64,000 nt of DNA from positions 248,001 to 312,000 of the forward strand of contig NZ_JAINZS010000005.1 in assembly GCF_020166495.1 (NCBI RefSeq), written 5' to 3'. Position numbers and translations under genes: made by a program. Every line of letters begins with the position of its first letter. The stretch's first letter is position 1. The stretch comes from Robertkochia aurantiaca (lineage in GTDB: Bacteria; Bacteroidota; Bacteroidia; Flavobacteriales; Flavobacteriaceae). The notes beneath the pieces were generated by a model, which saw nothing but the letters and a program-made list of their open reading frames with translations, made no database searches and was not told where the DNA came from. Of this stretch, positions 35,515 to 45,159 are shown piece by piece.

Positions 35515-36456
35515 TCACAGGAACTTCTGTCGGTACCACTCGACCTGATTACGAAGACCTTCCTCAAAGTCTGTTTCAGGCTCATAATCCAGTAGTTTCC
35601 TGGCTTTATCGATCACAGCGGTTGTTCGCAGCTGGTCGCCCGGTCTCGGTGTGGTTTCCTTGATTTTTGCTTTCTTACCTATGATCTTTTCGATCATGGC
35701 GATTCCTTCTCCGGTAGTAAATTCCTCATCTGAACCTATGTTGATGATCTCACCATTGACCTGGCCTTCACGACCGGGGATGGCAGCCATTCCTTTGACT
35801 ATATCTCCTACATAGGTGAAGCTCCTGCTGTGCTTTTCACTTCCCTTGAAAAGGGGAAATTCCTCATCCTTGTAGATCGCTTCTATCAGTTTGGTATAAA
35901 GTTTTTCCGGTCTTTCACGGGGGCCATATACCGAATACAGACGCAAAGAGCAAACCGGCAGCTTACCCACCCGCTGCTCTCCCAGAGCGAGCTGTTCAGC
36001 CGCCAGTTTGGTAGTCCCGTAAAACGAAATGGGTGTGGGAACCGCGGTTTCAGGCAGAGTGGCCTCTTTCCCGTAAATAGATGATGTTGCAATATTGACA
36101 AACATTTTCAGCTTGGGATTAAAATCCCTTGCCCAGCTGAGCAGGTTCTGGGTGGCGTAAATATTGTTCCTCACATATTGCTCCAGAGAAGTCGTGGCCG
36201 AAATACCCGGCTGGGCAGCGAAATGATAGATATAATCGAATTCTGCAGGGGTTCTTGAACCAAGATCATCCAACAGGTCGCATTCGATGAACTGAACCCC
36301 TGATGCCTGAATGTCATCGCGGTTGAGTTTCTTCAGTTCCGGACTGTAATATCCTGAAAAATTATCAAGGCCATATACTTCATGGCCCTGTTGCGCAAAA
36401 TATTCTGCCGTATGCGAACCGATGAATCCGGCCGCCCCTGTGATGAGGATTTTCAT
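35515..36456 (-). CDS. NAD-dependent nucleotide-sugar epimerase/dehydratase
   Basis: This extended short-chain dehydrogenase of 313 residues resembles UDP-glucuronate 4-epimerases. It has the NAD loop TGAAGFIGSH (about residues 6-15), the catalytic Tyr-Lys pair in FYGTTKLAAEQ (YxxxK, about 148-152) and the RLYSVYGPRERP sugar-binding segment. It would supply an epimerised nucleotide sugar, probably UDP-galacturonate, for the surrounding glycosyltransferases. It is transcribed against its neighbours. Substrate identity is not proven by the sequence. Confidence 0.88.
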   Translation of the reverse strand: MKILITGAAGFIGSHTAEYFAQQGHEVYGLDNFSGYYSPELKKLNRDDIQASGVQFIECDLLDDLGSRTPAEFDYIYHFAAQPGISATTSLEQYVRNNIYATQNLLSWARDFNPKLKMFVNIATSSIYGKEATLPETAVPTPISFYGTTKLAAEQLALGEQRVGKLPVCSLRLYSVYGPRERPEKLYTKLIEAIYKDEEFPLFKGSEKHSRSFTYVGDIVKGMAAIPGREGQVNGEIINIGSDEEFTTGEGIAMIEKIIGKKAKIKETTPRPGDQLRTTAVIDKARKLLDYEPETDFEEGLRNQVEWYRQKFL

Positions 36457-36554
36457 ATACTGCTTTTGTTTTATCCTATGGTAAAAATAGGATTTAAATT
36501 ATTAATGGGTAATTTCAGGACTTTAATAAATTGCATCCCGAAAAACCCGGCCTC

Positions 36555-37619
36555 TTGAAAATCCTCATCATTCAACAAAAAATGATCGGTGATGTACTCA
36601 CCAGTACGATTCTCTGTGAAAACATCAAACGCTTCGCCGAAGACGCTTCGGTATACTTCATGGCTCATGAAGGCACGCTTCCGGTGCTTTTAAACAACCC
36701 TTATATAGATGAGATCATCCCTTTCCGAGCTGAATATCGCGAGAATTATAAAAGTTTATTCCAATTTATACGTACAATCGACAAGAATGATTTTGATGTC
36801 ATCATCGATGTATACGGTAAATTGGAAACCAATCTGATAGTTGCCAGAATGTCGGCTTCTCAAAAGATCGGGTATTACAAGTGGTACAGCAATTTTCTGT
36901 ATACTCACCCGGTTAAAAGAAGCGGGAGTTCACAACACGGGCTACCCCTGGCGATCGAAGACCGGCTGCGACTGCTTCAACCGGTCCTCCCTGAGATCTC
37001 ACCGGATGATCTGCGCCATCAACCTCGTATCTATCTGTCTGATGAAGAAAAAAAGGAAGCAGCTGACTTCTTAAAGAAACACAACATCGACCGGCAGAAT
37101 AAGATCTTCATGATATCGGTACTGGGCAGTGGTTCGAATAAGACCTATCCATATGCCTATATGGCCCGGCTGCTGGATAAATTGGTCAGCCATCAATCTC
37201 CCACCCTGCTCTTCAACTATATTCCCTCGCAGCAAACAGAAGTGCAGGCCATTTATGAATTATGTCTCCCGGAAACCAGAAACCATATCAGGCTGGATGC
37301 TTTTGCCCCTTCCCTGAGAGGCTTTATGGGTATTCTGTCAGAGTGCGATGCCCTGATTGGTAACGAAGGGGGAGCCGTCAACATGGCAAAGGCTCTGGAC
37401 ATTCCCACATTTGCTATTTTTTCACCCTGGATACCACGGGAAGGCTGGGGCCTTTTCGAGGGAGAAAAACATCAGAGTGTGCATTTGAAAGATTTCCATG
37501 AACAGTTCTTTTCTCATCAGACGGTGAGGCATTTACGCAAAAAAAGTATAGATTTATACAGAAGATTCAGCCCTGACCTTATCTGGCCTCGTTTAAAGAC
37601 CTACCTGGAAAGCTTGTAA
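36555..37619 (+). CDS. Glycosyltransferase family 9 (heptosyltransferase-like)
   Basis: The GT-B fold enzyme resembles ADP-heptose:LPS heptosyltransferases. The N-terminal MKILIIQQKMIGDVLTSTIL segment and the C-terminal GNEGGAVNMAKALDIPTFAIF donor-binding motif are typical. I prefer the TTG at 36555 (354 residues), which gives that family N-terminus; an upstream in-frame TTG at 36531 adds eight residues. The next gene begins 11 bp after its stop, so the two form a transcript. It probably extends LPS core or another surface glycan. Donor sugar inferred from family. Confidence 0.87.
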   Translation: MKILIIQQKMIGDVLTSTILCENIKRFAEDASVYFMAHEGTLPVLLNNPYIDEIIPFRAEYRENYKSLFQFIRTIDKNDFDVIIDVYGKLETNLIVARMSASQKIGYYKWYSNFLYTHPVKRSGSSQHGLPLAIEDRLRLLQPVLPEISPDDLRHQPRIYLSDEEKKEAADFLKKHNIDRQNKIFMISVLGSGSNKTYPYAYMARLLDKLVSHQSPTLLFNYIPSQQTEVQAIYELCLPETRNHIRLDAFAPSLRGFMGILSECDALIGNEGGAVNMAKALDIPTFAIFSPWIPREGWGLFEGEKHQSVHLKDFHEQFFSHQTVRHLRKKSIDLYRRFSPDLIWPRLKTYLESL

Positions 37620-37630
37620 GACACATAAAA

Positions 37631-38713
37631 ATGAGGATCCTGCATTTTGATCTGGCCCGCATATTCAGAGGAGGACAGCGGCAGGCCTTATTACTACACA
37701 AAAACCTCTTAAAACAGCATACAGATAGTTTTCTCGTCACAGACAGCAAGGGGTTGTTATACCAGTACTGCAAGGAGCTGGAAGTGAAAAATGTATACGG
37801 CCTGGAACTGCCAACCCTTAAGCCCGAATTTTTCTCAAGGTTACTCGCTTATCCGAAGATCAAAAACCTGGTTAAAAAGATCAGACCTGATATTCTTCAT
37901 TTTCACGAACCCGCATCCATGCTCTATGGTATTCACCTCAATCACTTTTTAACCTTTGAGACCAGAAGGGTTTCATTCCCCATTAAGCCCTCCAGCATCA
38001 GCCTCAAATACTCAAAGATCCATGTTCATACTGCTGTGAGTCAAAGCATTTGTGACTACCTGAGATCATGCGGACTTGAAAGGGTTCATCTGATAAGAAG
38101 CAGTATAGACCTGTCGAGGTTTCAGAAGGTTCAAGGGCCAGAAGTGCTGCAGGATAAAAAAAAGGTCAACCTGCTGTATGCCGGATCGTTCACTGAAATG
38201 AAAGGTATCGATATACTTTTCGAAGCCTTACCCATGGTACTCAGGAAAGAAAGCAATCTCATGCTTCATATGGTGGGAGATGGAGTGCTGCTTCAGGGGT
38301 TTCGTAATCTGTCTGAAGAAAGGTCCCTGCATGACCATATTCGCTTCTATCCGAGAACCGACGAGCCTGCTCCTTACCTCTTTGAAAGTGATATAGTGAT
38401 CGTGCCATCGGTCTGGGGCGAAGGCTCCAATGGGGTGATCAAGGAGGCCATGGCTTGCGGAAAGATAGTCATTGCGAGCGATCTGGTGAACAATGCAGAG
38501 CTAATAGAACACGGAAAAGACGGGTTGCTGTTTAAAAATAAGAACAGCCGTGATCTTGCCGATAAGGTTCTGGAGGTGATCGATGGAAAATATACCATTT
38601 CAGCAGACTCTTTAAAGAAAAAAGCACTGGGATTCAGCGCCGAAAAAATGACCGGTGAGTACCTGCAGCTCTATCGTGATTACTTGCAAAGCTTTAAATA
38701 TCCAAAATCTTAA
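37631..38713 (+). CDS. Glycosyltransferase family 4
   Basis: The 360-residue GT-B enzyme has the GT4 layout: an N-terminal acceptor domain with RIFRGGQRQALLLHKNL and DILHFHEPASM, then a C-terminal nucleotide-sugar domain with LLYAGSFTEMKGIDILFEAL and the EX7E-type motif in WGEGSNGVIKEAMACGKIVIAS (about residues 258-279). No signal peptide or membrane segment. It lies downstream of the GT9 gene on the same transcript and ends with a 4-bp overlap against the convergent GT2 gene. Donor and acceptor unknown. Confidence 0.88.
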   Translation: MRILHFDLARIFRGGQRQALLLHKNLLKQHTDSFLVTDSKGLLYQYCKELEVKNVYGLELPTLKPEFFSRLLAYPKIKNLVKKIRPDILHFHEPASMLYGIHLNHFLTFETRRVSFPIKPSSISLKYSKIHVHTAVSQSICDYLRSCGLERVHLIRSSIDLSRFQKVQGPEVLQDKKKVNLLYAGSFTEMKGIDILFEALPMVLRKESNLMLHMVGDGVLLQGFRNLSEERSLHDHIRFYPRTDEPAPYLFESDIVIVPSVWGEGSNGVIKEAMACGKIVIASDLVNNAELIEHGKDGLLFKNKNSRDLADKVLEVIDGKYTISADSLKKKALGFSAEKMTGEYLQLYRDYLQSFKYPKS

Positions 38714-39513
38714 TCCACCTTCAGGTATTTATTAACCCCGTTCTCACAGTAGTCTTTTTTATTTTCCAGGGTCTCACGCTGAATGGAATCATTGATGTCA
38801 AAGCGCTCCTTTGACTCTTCACGGTGGTCGAGATGGTAAACGATACCATTAAACTTCAGGCGCTTTCCTAAAACACCCCGGTTATGCATGCGTATCATCA
38901 GCTCGGAATCTTCTCTTCCCCAGCCCTCAAGATCTTCGTTATAGCCATTAACTGCAAGAAAGTCTTTCCTCCAGAAGGAAGTATTACATCCGCGAAATTT
39001 AGGTGAAATGGTTTCCTGAGGCCTGAATAGTTCAGATATGACCGGCACCCTGATATTACGGGGTCGTTTTTTAAGTCCGGATTTAAAGAAATGAATATTC
39101 AGCTCCTTTTTTCCGATGATTTCCGGAACCTTTTCTTCTTTTATACGCACTCTGGTACCATAAAGATACATACGCTCTTTGGCACTGTCGAGATGATCTT
39201 CAATAAATCTGGAATGTAAAAAACAGTCACCATCGACCTGAATGATATAGTCAGATTCGGCTGAAGCAATGGCCCTGTTCAGTATAATGGACTTTCTAAA
39301 CCCTTTATCTTCATGCCATATATGTTGAATCCCGGTTTCGAATTTCCCCTGGTAAGAAGCTATAAGCTCCCTTGTCTTGCAGTCAGAACCGTCATCGGCT
39401 ATAAGTATCTCATCGGGAAGCACGGATTGTTTGAGCACACTGCGAAGCACCAGTTCAAGTGCTTCTGACCAGTTATAGGTTGAAATAACCAGGGCAACAG
39501 TAATTCGTTTCAT
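38710..39513 (-). CDS. Glycosyltransferase family 2 with galactosyltransferase-type C-terminus
   Basis: The 267-residue GT-A enzyme shows VALVISTYNWSEALELVL and EILIADDGSDCKTRE at the N-terminus, IIQVDGDCF as the metal-binding site near residue 88-96, and EGWGREDSELMIRM (about 205-218), the acceptor-side motif of the Glyco_transf_7C/chondroitin-polymerase-like group. I chose the ATG at 39511-39513; an upstream in-frame frame adds a hydrophobic extension with no family support. The 3' end overlaps the convergent GT4 stop. It belongs to the glycan island. Confidence 0.87.
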   Translation of the reverse strand: MKRITVALVISTYNWSEALELVLRSVLKQSVLPDEILIADDGSDCKTRELIASYQGKFETGIQHIWHEDKGFRKSIILNRAIASAESDYIIQVDGDCFLHSRFIEDHLDSAKERMYLYGTRVRIKEEKVPEIIGKKELNIHFFKSGLKKRPRNIRVPVISELFRPQETISPKFRGCNTSFWRKDFLAVNGYNEDLEGWGREDSELMIRMHNRGVLGKRLKFNGIVYHLDHREESKERFDINDSIQRETLENKKDYCENGVNKYLKVD

Positions 39514-39640
39514 AAGCAGGCTATCTAAAACATTATGTTTCAGCCGGTTGGGCGGTGCAAATATAATATAATTCACGAAAACGAAAAGCATGCGGAACTG
39601 AAGAAACGATCTCAGACCCGGGAATCAAATTTCGCCACTG

Positions 39641-40729
39641 CTAAAACAACCCCTTATAAAGGTCGAGGGTTTGTGAAATGGTATGCTCTATCGTCAACTT
39701 CCTTTCCAGTAGCGATCTGGCAGCAGTTGCCATATTCCCAGCCTTTTGAGGGTTATTCAAAAGGTATTGAACACCTCTGGCCAACGCCTCATAATCTCCG
39801 GTTTCGGCTATGATGGCATGATGATCAGCCTCCAGCAATTCGGGTACGATACCCACGGAAGTGGTTACCACGGGAATCCTGAACTTAAAGGATTCCAACA
39901 GAAATACCGGACCTCCTTCTCTTTGCGAGCTGATCAGCGAAATATCAAAAGAGTCAAAGGCTGAAGCTATCTCTTCCCTGTATCCCATGAATTTAACATG
40001 ATTCTCCAGTTTCAAATCGCTCACCATTTGTCGCAGTTGGGGTGTCAGGCCACTCTCCAGTCCGTACTGATGCAGCTCAACATCTGTTCTGCCAAGTTGG
40101 TGCACCAAATAACCGATACTTCGAATCAGTGTAGGAAGGTCTTTGGCATCGGTGTGATTTGCCACCGACCCGATAATTTTTACTGATGACTCTTTCTTCA
40201 CAGGTTTCTCATTGGCGTTATTTCCGATTGAAACAGGAATGCCGTCATAGATCACCGACACCAGCTTTTTGCGAATTGAATTAAGTCCAGGCTGAAAAGA
40301 TTTACGCACAGCCTCTGAAACACAGATATAAGCAGCGACCCCTTTGTAATTATATTTCAGCCGGCTCAACCATGTGGAGGCATCGCTTATCCCCTTTTTC
40401 GAAAAAACCGCTTTGGCCGGTATCTTAAAAAGCAGGTCGGCCATCATATAGGTCGAAAGGAAATTACTGGTATGTATGTGTACTACATCTATCTTTTGTG
40501 ATTTAACATAATCGGCGAGAGCGCGGGAGGTTCTGATAGAGAAGGAACCGGACTTGGGAACACCACAAACACCAATGCCTTGCTTTTGTACGAAGCGATG
40601 AATAGGAGTATTTTCGAAACAAAAGACCTGATTCTCAATTTCCGGTAGCTGAGAATTCTGTATGAAATGAGCCAGTTGGTTTTCGTTACCTCCCCAGACG
40701 TCTGCTCCTGACAAATGCAATACCTTCAT
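39641..40729 (-). CDS. Glycosyltransferase family 4
   Basis: The 362-residue GT-B enzyme has an N-terminal acceptor half (MKVLHLSGADVWGGNENQLA, with the family GG loop) and a C-terminal donor half carrying SSQREGGPVFLLESFKFRIPVV (the E-x7-E motif) near residues 268-289. VVHIHTSNF corresponds to the strand that precedes the active site. No membrane segments. It lies upstream of the GT2 gene on the same strand, 127 bp away, so a shared transcript is possible. Its product joins the LPS or capsule glycan assembly implied by the neighbours; donor unknown. Confidence 0.87.
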   Translation of the reverse strand: MKVLHLSGADVWGGNENQLAHFIQNSQLPEIENQVFCFENTPIHRFVQKQGIGVCGVPKSGSFSIRTSRALADYVKSQKIDVVHIHTSNFLSTYMMADLLFKIPAKAVFSKKGISDASTWLSRLKYNYKGVAAYICVSEAVRKSFQPGLNSIRKKLVSVIYDGIPVSIGNNANEKPVKKESSVKIIGSVANHTDAKDLPTLIRSIGYLVHQLGRTDVELHQYGLESGLTPQLRQMVSDLKLENHVKFMGYREEIASAFDSFDISLISSQREGGPVFLLESFKFRIPVVTTSVGIVPELLEADHHAIIAETGDYEALARGVQYLLNNPQKAGNMATAARSLLERKLTIEHTISQTLDLYKGLF

Positions 40730-40841
40730 AACGGTCGCTAAAGTTTGCGCAAATATAGGTTAAAAATACACGGAGGCTCTGAAGCCATTGCACCTCCCCG
40801 GATGAAACAAAAGTAAATTTTAATAGCACGTCGGTAAATAG

Positions 40842-40849
40842 TAAATTTG
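40842..40849 (+). promoter_or_regulatory. Putative -7 box for cca
   Basis: TAAATTTG matches TAnnTTTG, giving an expected leader of about 55 nt before the cca ATG at 40910. No clear -33 TTG. Confidence 0.4.
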
Positions 40850-40909
40850 CATCGCCGAACCGAAAACCGGTGTGTGCGCTCCCTGAATCAGAAATTACTC
40901 AAGCGTATT

Positions 40910-42325
40910 ATGACCTTTAAAGAAGCCATACAGGACCCCGTATTTCACATGATCGCTGAAGCAGCTTCAAAAAAAGAAGTAAGCAGCTATGTTATTGGTG
41001 GTTTTGTCAGAGACTTCTTTCTGGAAAGACAGACACCTAAAGACATCGATGTGGTTACCGTTGGCAGCGGGATCGACCTGGCCAGGGAATTTGCCTCTAT
41101 GCTGGATGAAAAACCCAAAGTGTCGGTATTCAAAAATTTCGGAACTGCCATGGTTAAAACCCAGGATCTGGAAGTGGAATTCGTGGGTGCCCGTAAGGAA
41201 AGCTATCATTTTGACAGCCGGAAGCCTGTGGTGGAAGACGGAACCCTGGAAGATGATCAGAACCGCCGTGATTTTACGATCAATGCTCTTGCATTATCAT
41301 TGAATAAAGAAGATTTCGGCCGGCTTTTAGATCCCTTTGACGGCATGAAGGATCTTGAAAAAAAGATCATAAGAACGCCCCTGGATCCCGAGATCACCTA
41401 TTCTGATGACCCGCTGCGAATGATGCGCGCCATACGATTCGCCTCTCAGCTGAACTTCAGGATTGAACCGGCCTCCCTGAAAGCCATCAAAGACAATAAA
41501 AAACGCATCAAGATCATCTCCAGGGAACGCATCGTTGATGAATTGCACAAGATCATGTTAAGCGACAGACCGTCGGTTGGTCTTTCCCTTCTTTATAAAA
41601 CAGGCTTGCTGAAACTGATCCTTCCTGAATTAACGGCCCTGCAGGGTATCGAGGAAAAAGAAGGACAACGGCATAAAGACAATTTCTGGCATACGCTTGA
41701 GGTTGTAGATAATATTTCTCAAAACACCGATGACCTTTGGCTGCGCTGGGCTGCCCTGCTCCACGATATCGGAAAGGCACCCACCAAGAGATTTGATGAC
41801 AATGCCGGCTGGACCTTTCACGGTCATGAATTTGTCGGATCTAAGATGGTCTATCGTATTTTCAAAAGAATGCGCATGCCCCTGAACGAGAAGATGAAGT
41901 TCGTACAGAAAATGGTATTGCTTAGTTCCCGTCCCATTGTACTCGCTCAGGATATCGTGACCGATTCGGCTGTTCGAAGACTGATCTATGATGCCGGGGA
42001 AGATATCGACGACCTGATGACGCTCTGTGAAGCAGATATTACCACCAAGAATCCGAGAAGATTTAAAAAATATCATCATAATTTTAAGATCGTCAGGGAT
42101 AAGATCGCAGAAGTTGAAGCCCGGGACCATGTAAGAAACTTTCAGCCACCCGTTGACGGACAAGAAATCATGGACACCTTTAACATCCCTCCTTCCCGGG
42201 AGATCGGCATTATCAAAGATGCTATCAAAGAAGCCATTTTAGAGGGGGAAATACCTAACGAATATGAAGCGGCACGGAAGTTTATGCTGGAAAAGGGTAA
42301 AAGTCTTGGATTGAAGCCCGCATAA
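40910..42325 (+). CDS. cca: CCA tRNA nucleotidyltransferase with HD domain
   Basis: The enzyme adds or repairs the 3' CCA end of tRNAs. The 471-residue product has the class II nucleotidyltransferase head (about 25-150) with GGFVRDFFLERQTPKDIDVV and RRDFTINALALSL, an RNA-binding segment with DPLRMMRAIRFASQL, and a C-terminal HD domain with LLHDIGKAPT (about 285-300). The HD domain may act as a phosphohydrolase on damaged ends. I chose the ATG at 40910 over an upstream TTG frame because the extension lacks family similarity. Confidence 0.94.
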   Translation: MTFKEAIQDPVFHMIAEAASKKEVSSYVIGGFVRDFFLERQTPKDIDVVTVGSGIDLAREFASMLDEKPKVSVFKNFGTAMVKTQDLEVEFVGARKESYHFDSRKPVVEDGTLEDDQNRRDFTINALALSLNKEDFGRLLDPFDGMKDLEKKIIRTPLDPEITYSDDPLRMMRAIRFASQLNFRIEPASLKAIKDNKKRIKIISRERIVDELHKIMLSDRPSVGLSLLYKTGLLKLILPELTALQGIEEKEGQRHKDNFWHTLEVVDNISQNTDDLWLRWAALLHDIGKAPTKRFDDNAGWTFHGHEFVGSKMVYRIFKRMRMPLNEKMKFVQKMVLLSSRPIVLAQDIVTDSAVRRLIYDAGEDIDDLMTLCEADITTKNPRRFKKYHHNFKIVRDKIAEVEARDHVRNFQPPVDGQEIMDTFNIPPSREIGIIKDAIKEAILEGEIPNEYEAARKFMLEKGKSLGLKPA

Positions 42326-42427
42326 ATCGAGATCTGAGATCAATACGTTAAGACTTTTCAACATGTTTACGAATTTAAATGAGTAATTGTATCTTTACAT
42401 GCTCTGGTAAGCAGCTTAAAGCCATTC

Positions 42428-43468
42428 ATGACAAGTAAGAAAAACTTCAGAACTTTTGCCCAAATCACCCTGGTTGTAGTATATCTGATTATCGTAGCCG
42501 GAGCCGTGGTAAGAATGACCGGAAGCGGTATGGGATGCCCTGACTGGCCGAAATGTTTCGGCTATTATGTTCCCCCCGTTTCTGAAGAAAAATTATGGTG
42601 GCAACCGGAACGATCATTTGAAGAAGGACAGGTCATCATCAAGGATCAGGCCCTGTTGGTTGCCAAAGCTGATTTCACTACCGGGAATCGTTTTTCAGAA
42701 GAGAACTGGGAACCGTACACCAAACATGATTATGCTATTTTCAATGCCACTCATACCTGGGTGGAATATATAAACCGGTTAATCGGTGCTCTTGGTGGCT
42801 TGCTCACCCTTGCCCTGGCTATCTATTCGCTGAAATATCGAAAATCGGATCCCTGGCTCCCCATCCTTGCCTGGTTAACCGTTTTCGGCATGGGCTTCCA
42901 GGCGTGGCTCGGAGCTACCGTCGTATATTCAGTACTGGCGCCGGTACGTATTACCATGCATATGATCATGGCTCTTATCATCGTGGCCCTGCTCCTGCGG
43001 CTCATCTACCTCAGCAAAGAAAACAAATTACCGAAATGTGAACATTCCGGTTTCAAAATACTGGTTGCCATTTCCCTGATGCTTACTGCGGTTCAGATTA
43101 TTCTGGGAACCCAGGTGCGGCAGTTCGTAGACGAACAGGTGGCCTTACTGGGTAGTGAGAACAAAAACCTCTGGCTGCAGGAAGCAGAATTGAGCTTTTA
43201 TGTACACCGCACCTTCTCTATTCTTGTTTTTGCGGTCAATGCCTACCTGTTCTACCTTAACCGTTTGCGTTTTCATATTTACAGCAAGATCAATATTGTT
43301 ATGATGCTGCTCCTGCTGGAAATCTTTTCAGGAATCATTATGTATTATGTCGACTTCCCGTTCGGAAGCCAGTCGCTGCACCTGGTTATCGCTTCCATAT
43401 TGTTCGGGGTCCAGTTCTACCTGCTTCAGGAAGTTAATGCCACTGGCTATAAGCGCAAATCTTTGTAA
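42428..43468 (+). CDS. ctaA: Heme A synthase (COX15/CtaA family)
   Basis: CtaA/COX15 oxidises the C8 methyl of heme O to make heme A for aa3-type terminal oxidases. The 346-residue membrane protein has about eight hydrophobic segments and the family opening VVRMTGSGMGCPDWPKCFG (about residues 27-45). The heme-ligand histidines are in NATHTWVEYINR, TMHMIMALI, YVHRTFSIL and SLHLVIASI. Oxidase subunit genes are not in the window. The downstream gene starts 25 bp after its stop. The family is clear. Confidence 0.93.
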   Translation: MTSKKNFRTFAQITLVVVYLIIVAGAVVRMTGSGMGCPDWPKCFGYYVPPVSEEKLWWQPERSFEEGQVIIKDQALLVAKADFTTGNRFSEENWEPYTKHDYAIFNATHTWVEYINRLIGALGGLLTLALAIYSLKYRKSDPWLPILAWLTVFGMGFQAWLGATVVYSVLAPVRITMHMIMALIIVALLLRLIYLSKENKLPKCEHSGFKILVAISLMLTAVQIILGTQVRQFVDEQVALLGSENKNLWLQEAELSFYVHRTFSILVFAVNAYLFYLNRLRFHIYSKINIVMMLLLLEIFSGIIMYYVDFPFGSQSLHLVIASILFGVQFYLLQEVNATGYKRKSL

Positions 43469-43493
43469 CTTGCGAACCCAAAATCTAATTGAA

Positions 43494-44009
43494 ATGATCT
43501 ATAAATTCAGGGTAATCCTTGACGCGGAAGAAGATGTGTTCAGAGACATAGAAATCGAGGGAAATAATTCCCTGGAAGACCTTCACAATTCCATATCGCA
43601 GGCCTTTGGCTTTGATGGAACCGAGATGGCTTCCTTCTATATGAGCAACGAGAATTGGGAACAGGGTGAAGAAATCGCCTTGTTCGATATGAGTGAGGGC
43701 GGCAACGAGGTACGACTCATGTCAGAAACCCCTATCGAAGAACTATTGGATGAGGATAACCGAAACCTCATCTATGTATATGACTTTTTAAGCATGTGGA
43801 CCTTCTTCGTTGAACTGGCTGATATCGCGGAAAAAGAAGACGGAGCAGCCTACCCGAATCTGATGTTTGCCCACGGGCAGTTACCTGACTCACCCCCGGA
43901 AAAAAATTTCGAGATTGAAAACCTGGCAGAAGGAGGCGAAGATGAAGAAAATATCAGCTTTGATATTGATGACTATGATGAGTTCGATTTCGATGAGAAC
44001 TGGAACTGA
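43494..44009 (+). CDS. pRiA4b ORF-3-like protein
   Basis: The 171-residue acidic protein matches the family that databases label plasmid pRiA4b ORF-3-like or IS1096 TnpR-like passenger protein. Its first 110 residues (YKFRVILDAEEDVFRDIEI, LEDLHNSISQAFGFD, EMASFYMSNENWEQGEEI) carry the fold; the tail is rich in Asp/Glu. Despite the name, nothing here indicates a mobile element; the family is common on Bacteroidota chromosomes. I chose the ATG at 43494; an upstream frame overlaps ctaA. Function unknown. Confidence 0.82.
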   Translation: MIYKFRVILDAEEDVFRDIEIEGNNSLEDLHNSISQAFGFDGTEMASFYMSNENWEQGEEIALFDMSEGGNEVRLMSETPIEELLDEDNRNLIYVYDFLSMWTFFVELADIAEKEDGAAYPNLMFAHGQLPDSPPEKNFEIENLAEGGEDEENISFDIDDYDEFDFDENWN

Positions 44010-44047
44010 GTATTCCCCAATGTAACAGATGCTAACAAAAACACACC

Positions 44048-45106
44048 ATGATTAACCTGTATCCCACGCAAATAGAAAGCCTTTCCATTCACCGGGTAGG
44101 TAACAAGAGTAAGAACGAGAATGTATTTTTTTCTGAAGAACCCTACCGTCTTACAGACGAGATCATTGCGGTACTGAAAGAATACTTCTTCAAGCCATTC
44201 CGTGAAAAGGAGGAGAACTACATGCATTTTTCTCATGAGGTCGACGTAACCTTTAATGAGTTGCACAAGATCGCTTCAGCGGTTTTTGAGGAACCTGCCG
44301 CCATACACAAATATTCCAAACAGATCGCCACCCACCTTTTCGATCAGTCAAATCACCCGCATATAAAAAGCGGTGAGGTTTATGTGGCCTATTTCACCGA
44401 TGTGGTGGTTGATAATGAAAAGATCGATGCGATCGGGATCTTCAAATCTGAACTTAAACATGACTTTCTTGATTTCAGAGAATCAGGCAGCAACCTGGAG
44501 ATCATTCTGAGACAGGGGATCAATGTAAACAAACTGGATAAAGGTTGTCTGATCCTGAACCAGGAGAAGGATGCCGGCTTCAGAATACTTTCGGTCGACA
44601 GCAATCGCTACGACACGAAATACTGGCTGGAGAAGTTCCTAGACGTGGAAGCAACCACCGATGAGAACTTTTACACTAAAAAATACCTGAAATTCTGCCA
44701 GGATTTTGCAAAGGATGTGGTATTGCCGGCCGAAGATAAAAAGGAAGAAGTGATGTTCATGAATCGGGCTGTGAACCATTTTGCAAAAAACGATGACTTT
44801 GAGGAAACGAATTTCCTTAACGAGGTCATCAGCAATCCTGACCTTATCCCTGAATTCAAACACTATAAGACTGAAAAGGGACCCAAGTACAGCATAGAAG
44901 ACGTTTCAAACTTTCCTATTGCGAACAAAGCGGTTTCTGATGCAAGAAAGAAAATAAAGAACCTGATACAGCTCGACACCAATATCCAGATTAAGATGGA
45001 TTTCATCAATCCTGAATCAGCTGAAAAATACGTGGAGAAAGGCTGGGATGAAGAACGGCAGATGTATTACTACCTGGTTTACTTCAATAAAGAACAGAAA
45101 AGCTAG
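44048..45106 (+). CDS. 37-kDa nucleoid-associated protein (NdpA/YejK-like)
   Basis: The 352-residue product fits the NdpA/YejK nucleoid-associated family of DNA-bound proteins. Recognisable parts are INLYPTQIESLSIHRVGNKS at the start, IHKYSKQIATHLFDQSNHPH-type text near residue 80-100, the VYVAYFTDVVVDNEKIDAIGIFKSE strand set near 115-140, and KGCLILNQEKDAGFRILSVDSN. It is soluble and charged. It lies 38 bp after the pRiA4b-like gene and ends at a strong terminator. Its role in nucleoid structure is from the family only. Confidence 0.8.
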   Translation: MINLYPTQIESLSIHRVGNKSKNENVFFSEEPYRLTDEIIAVLKEYFFKPFREKEENYMHFSHEVDVTFNELHKIASAVFEEPAAIHKYSKQIATHLFDQSNHPHIKSGEVYVAYFTDVVVDNEKIDAIGIFKSELKHDFLDFRESGSNLEIILRQGINVNKLDKGCLILNQEKDAGFRILSVDSNRYDTKYWLEKFLDVEATTDENFYTKKYLKFCQDFAKDVVLPAEDKKEEVMFMNRAVNHFAKNDDFEETNFLNEVISNPDLIPEFKHYKTEKGPKYSIEDVSNFPIANKAVSDARKKIKNLIQLDTNIQIKMDFINPESAEKYVEKGWDEERQMYYYLVYFNKEQKS

Positions 45107-45126
45107 TGTTCAAATACACTATTTGC

Positions 45127-45156
45127 AAAAAAGGCCTTGAAAGAAAGGCCTTTTTT
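45127..45156. terminator. Bidirectional terminator
   Basis: The stem AAAAAAGGCCTT / AAGGCCTTTTTT with a GAAAGA loop lies between the convergent ndpA-like and LolA-like genes. It can end both transcripts. Confidence 0.85.
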
Positions 45157-45159
45157 ATT

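Noticed and set aside
43494-44009. Mobile-element origin for the pRiA4b ORF-3-like gene
   Set aside because: The family name comes from a plasmid and IS1096, but there are no terminal repeats, transposase or target duplications around it.
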